The notes beneath the pieces were generated by a model, which saw nothing but the letters and a program-made list of their open reading frames with translations, was not told the DNA's origin and ran no database searches. The translations under genes and the position numbers were made by a program. Of a stretch of DNA of 64,000 nt, positions 62,090-64,000 are shown piece after piece. This DNA is from Jiangella muralis (GTDB taxonomy: Bacteria; Actinomycetota; Actinomycetes; Jiangellales; Jiangellaceae): assembly GCF_001270745.1 (NCBI RefSeq), contig NZ_KQ434757.1, positions 124,001 through 188,000 on the forward strand, given 5' to 3'. Numbering within the stretch: position 1 is the stretch's first letter; every line of letters starts with the position of its first letter.

Positions 62090-62884
62090 GTGCGCCTGTT
62101 CGCGACGCTGGTCGTCCTCGGTTTCCGCCGCTGGTCGACGTACCGGCTGGCGACGGCGGCGGGGGCGTTCACGAACACCGTGTTCGGCCTGATCAAGGCA
62201 TCCATCACGGTCGGCGCGATCGGTGCGGCGGGCGGGGAGCTGGCCGGCTACGACGCGCAGACGGGCGCCACCTACGCGTGGATCGTGCAGGCGCTGATCG
62301 CGCCGGTCAACGTGTTCAACTGGAACGAGCTGGCGCTGCGGATCCGCGACGGCGACGTCGCCATCGACCTGGCCCGCCCGATGGACCCGCAGTTCGCCTA
62401 CCTCGCCGGGTTCCTCGGCCGCGCCATCCACCAGTTCATCCCGCGGGGCGCGCCGCCGCTGCTGGCCGGCGCGCTGATCACCGGGCTGGCGCTGCCGGCA
62501 ACGCCGCTGCCGTACGCGCTCGGGCTGGTCAGCGTCGTGCTGGGCGTCTCGGTGTCGTTCTCGGTCTGGTGGCTGGCGAACCTGGCGGCGTTCTGGCTGA
62601 TCGAGCTGCGCGGCGTGCTCACCCTGAACGTCGTGGCCATGGGCATCTTGTCCGGGCTGGTCATCCCGGTGCACTGGTTCCCGGACTGGCTGGCCACGGT
62701 GGCCGCGCTGACGCCCTACCCGTCGATGCTGCAGGCGCCGGTCGACGTCATCACGGCGCGGGCGGAGGGGACGGCGGCGCTCGGCGTGCTGGCCGTCCAG
62801 GCGGCCTGGTTGGCCGGCGTCCTGCTGCTCGGCCGGCTGGTGTTCGCCCGTGGCGCCCGGAAGCTGGTGGTGCAGGGTGGGTGA
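62090..62884 (+). CDS. ABC-2 type transporter permease, subunit 1
   Basis: A 264-residue integral membrane protein with about six helices and no enzyme motif. It begins MRLFATLVVLGFRRWSTYRLAT and contains the cytoplasmic helix NELALRIRDGDVAIDLARPMDPQ typical of COG4587-type ABC-2 permeases. The next gene overlaps it by 8 bases and is a second permease, and a third gene is the ATPase, so this is a three-part exporter. The GTG at 62090 is the assumed start. Substrate unknown. Confidence 0.88.
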   Translation: MRLFATLVVLGFRRWSTYRLATAAGAFTNTVFGLIKASITVGAIGAAGGELAGYDAQTGATYAWIVQALIAPVNVFNWNELALRIRDGDVAIDLARPMDPQFAYLAGFLGRAIHQFIPRGAPPLLAGALITGLALPATPLPYALGLVSVVLGVSVSFSVWWLANLAAFWLIELRGVLTLNVVAMGILSGLVIPVHWFPDWLATVAALTPYPSMLQAPVDVITARAEGTAALGVLAVQAAWLAGVLLLGRLVFARGARKLVVQGG

Positions 62885-63680
62885 GCGGCTTCGCCCCTAT
62901 CGGGTGCTGGTCGGGTCGCGGATGCGGTCGCAGACGACGTACCGGCGCTCGTTCGTGTCCGACCTCCTCGGCAGCGTCGCCATCGGGCTGATGGAGTTCG
63001 CCGAGGTCTACGTCGTGTTCGCCAACGTCGACGTGCTGGGCGACCTGGACTTCGCGGCCGCGGCGCTGGTCTTCGCGCTGGCCAACGTCGGCTTCAGCAT
63101 GGCCGACCTGCTGGTCGGGCACGCCGACAACCTGCCGGTGTACCTGCGCGAGGGGACGCTGGACGCGTTCCTGCTGCGCCCGCTGCCGGTGCTGGCCCAG
63201 CTGATCACCAGCGACGTGTCACTGCGCCGGCTCGGCCGGGTCGCCGTCTCCGTCGTCATCCTCGCGGTCGCGTTGCCGCTCAACGACATCGAGTGGACGG
63301 CGGCCAAGGTCGCACTGATCGCGCTGACGCCGCTGACCGCGACCGCCGTCTTCGCCGGGCTGTTCGTCTGCGCGGCGGCGGTGCAGTTCTGGCTGGTCGA
63401 GGGGTCGGAGTTCACCAGTGCCTTCACCTACGGCGGCGCCTACGCGTCCGGCTACCCGGCCAGCATCTTCAGCCTGCCGATGCGGCTGCTGTTCACCTTC
63501 GTCGTGCCGGCCGCGTTCACCGCCTACCTGCCGGTGCTGGTGCTGCTCGACCTGCCCGGGCCGCCGGGCACACCGCACTGGCTGGGCTGGTGCGCCCCGC
63601 TCGCCGCCGTCGCCGTGTGGGCCGTCGCGCTGCTGGGCTGGCGGGCCGGCCTTCGCCACTACACCGGGACGGGATCATGA
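62877..63680 (+). CDS. ABC-2 type transporter permease, subunit 2
   Basis: A 267-residue permease with about six helices, starting at the GTG for VGERLRPYRVLVGSR. The segment LPVYLREGTLDAFLLRPLPVL corresponds to the COG3694-type ABC-2 membrane helix and matches, by position, the ARPMDPQ helix of subunit 1, so the two form a pseudo-symmetric pair. The stop overlaps the ATPase start by 4 bases. Confidence 0.88.
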   Translation: MGERLRPYRVLVGSRMRSQTTYRRSFVSDLLGSVAIGLMEFAEVYVVFANVDVLGDLDFAAAALVFALANVGFSMADLLVGHADNLPVYLREGTLDAFLLRPLPVLAQLITSDVSLRRLGRVAVSVVILAVALPLNDIEWTAAKVALIALTPLTATAVFAGLFVCAAAVQFWLVEGSEFTSAFTYGGAYASGYPASIFSLPMRLLFTFVVPAAFTAYLPVLVLLDLPGPPGTPHWLGWCAPLAAVAVWAVALLGWRAGLRHYTGTGS

Positions 63681-64000
63681 CCGAGCCGATCATCCAGGTG
63701 CGCGACCTGCGCCGCGAGTTCGTCGTCCGCACCCCGGCCGGCCGGCTGCGCCGCACGCGCACCGTCGTCGCCGCCGTCGACGGGCTGAGCTTCGACCTCG
63801 CGGAGGGTGCGGCCGTCGGGTACATCGGCGCGAACGGCGCCGGGAAGTCGACCACCATCAAGATGCTCACCGGGATCCTGGTGCCGACGGCGGGGACGGT
63901 GCGCACCTGCGGGCTGGACCCCGTCCGCCAGCGACGCGAGCTGGCCCGGCAGATCGGCGTCGTATTCGGGCAGCGCAGCCAGCTCTGGTGGGACCTGCCG
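63677..64000 (+). CDS. ABC-2 type transporter ATPase (cut by window end)
   Basis: The first 108 codons are present: MTEPIIQVRDLRREF, a basic insertion (RLRRTRTVVAAVDG), Walker A GANGAGKSTTIKML near residues 53-66, and the Q-loop VVFGQRSQLWWDLP just before the edge. The FGQRSQLWWD wording is typical of COG4586 ATPases that pair with the two permeases upstream. The signature, Walker B and H-loop lie beyond the window. Confidence 0.92.
   Translation, partial: MTEPIIQVRDLRREFVVRTPAGRLRRTRTVVAAVDGLSFDLAEGAAVGYIGANGAGKSTTIKMLTGILVPTAGTVRTCGLDPVRQRRELARQIGVVFGQRSQLWWDLP

Overview
The window is a stretch of high-GC actinobacterial chromosome. GC-rich codon usage, many GTG starts, mycothiol biosynthesis (mshA), Lsr2, CarD, SenX3-RegX3, SigK-RskA and the mycobacterial-type order ispF-ispD-carD-lpqE all point to Actinomycetes. 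My best guess is Jiangella or a relative; that name is an impression from gene content, not a computed assignment. No rRNA, tRNA, complete insertion sequence or cas gene was seen.

Layout. 0-8 kb: CBS protein, LacI regulator, MsiK/UgpC-type multi-sugar ATPase, DUF4032 protein, an LPDTG-anchored beta-propeller protein, a YciI protein and an MFS pump. 8-9.1 kb: a scar with two fragments of a fic gene, a fragment of another gene and an array of alternating palindromic arms. 9.2-13.6 kb: TrmH methylase, acyl-CoA dehydrogenase, rlmB, cysS. 13.7-20.4 kb: PAP2 phosphatase, a non-phosphorylating L-fucose catabolic set (aldo/keto reductase, fuconate dehydratase, SDR) and a large SARP/AfsR regulator. 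20.6-25.8 kb: ispF-ispD-carD, lpqE, regX3-senX3, phoU. 26-35 kb: FadR-type regulator, gpmA, YbjN protein, mshA, L,D-transpeptidase, a short GntR protein and a coupled mannosyltransferase-like/DUF4397/sortase operon. 35.2-36 kb: gene-poor, hairpin-rich. 36-41.5 kb: a SigK island (rskA, sigK, photolyase, fasciclin lipoprotein, molybdopterin oxidoreductase) with the debris of a divergent operon. 41.7-47.4 kb: Uma2 nuclease, a one-chain asymmetric ABC exporter, a Tat-secreted TIM barrel. 47.6-50.9 kb: GntR regulator, lldD and an FAH-family hydrolase. 51-55.8 kb: lsr2, an acetyltransferase, lysS, a STAS protein, an epimerase and an ECF41 sigma factor. 55.9-56.0 kb: a second palindromic-arm array. 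56-60.3 kb: coaX-nadC-nadB-panC. 60.3-64 kb: secreted proteins and an ABC-2 exporter cut by the right edge.

Connections. The fucose genes at 14-17.5 kb and the GntR-lldD-FAH genes at 48-51 kb supply complementary steps from L-fucose to pyruvate and lactate, and both carry the operator TGGTCTGACCA, so the GntR protein probably controls both. The molybdopterin oxidoreductase and sigK share an identical ECF promoter (ACCAATCC, 16 bases, CGAACAC). PHO-box-like repeats lie between senX3 and phoU, and an ECF41-type promoter precedes the epimerase.

The most unusual signal is a repeat family present twice, 47 kb apart and in opposite orientation. Arms of GATCAGGTGACG alternate with their complement. 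They enclose unrelated segments of 24-26 bases and are joined by a conserved linker. Both copies lie at sites where gene order is disturbed.
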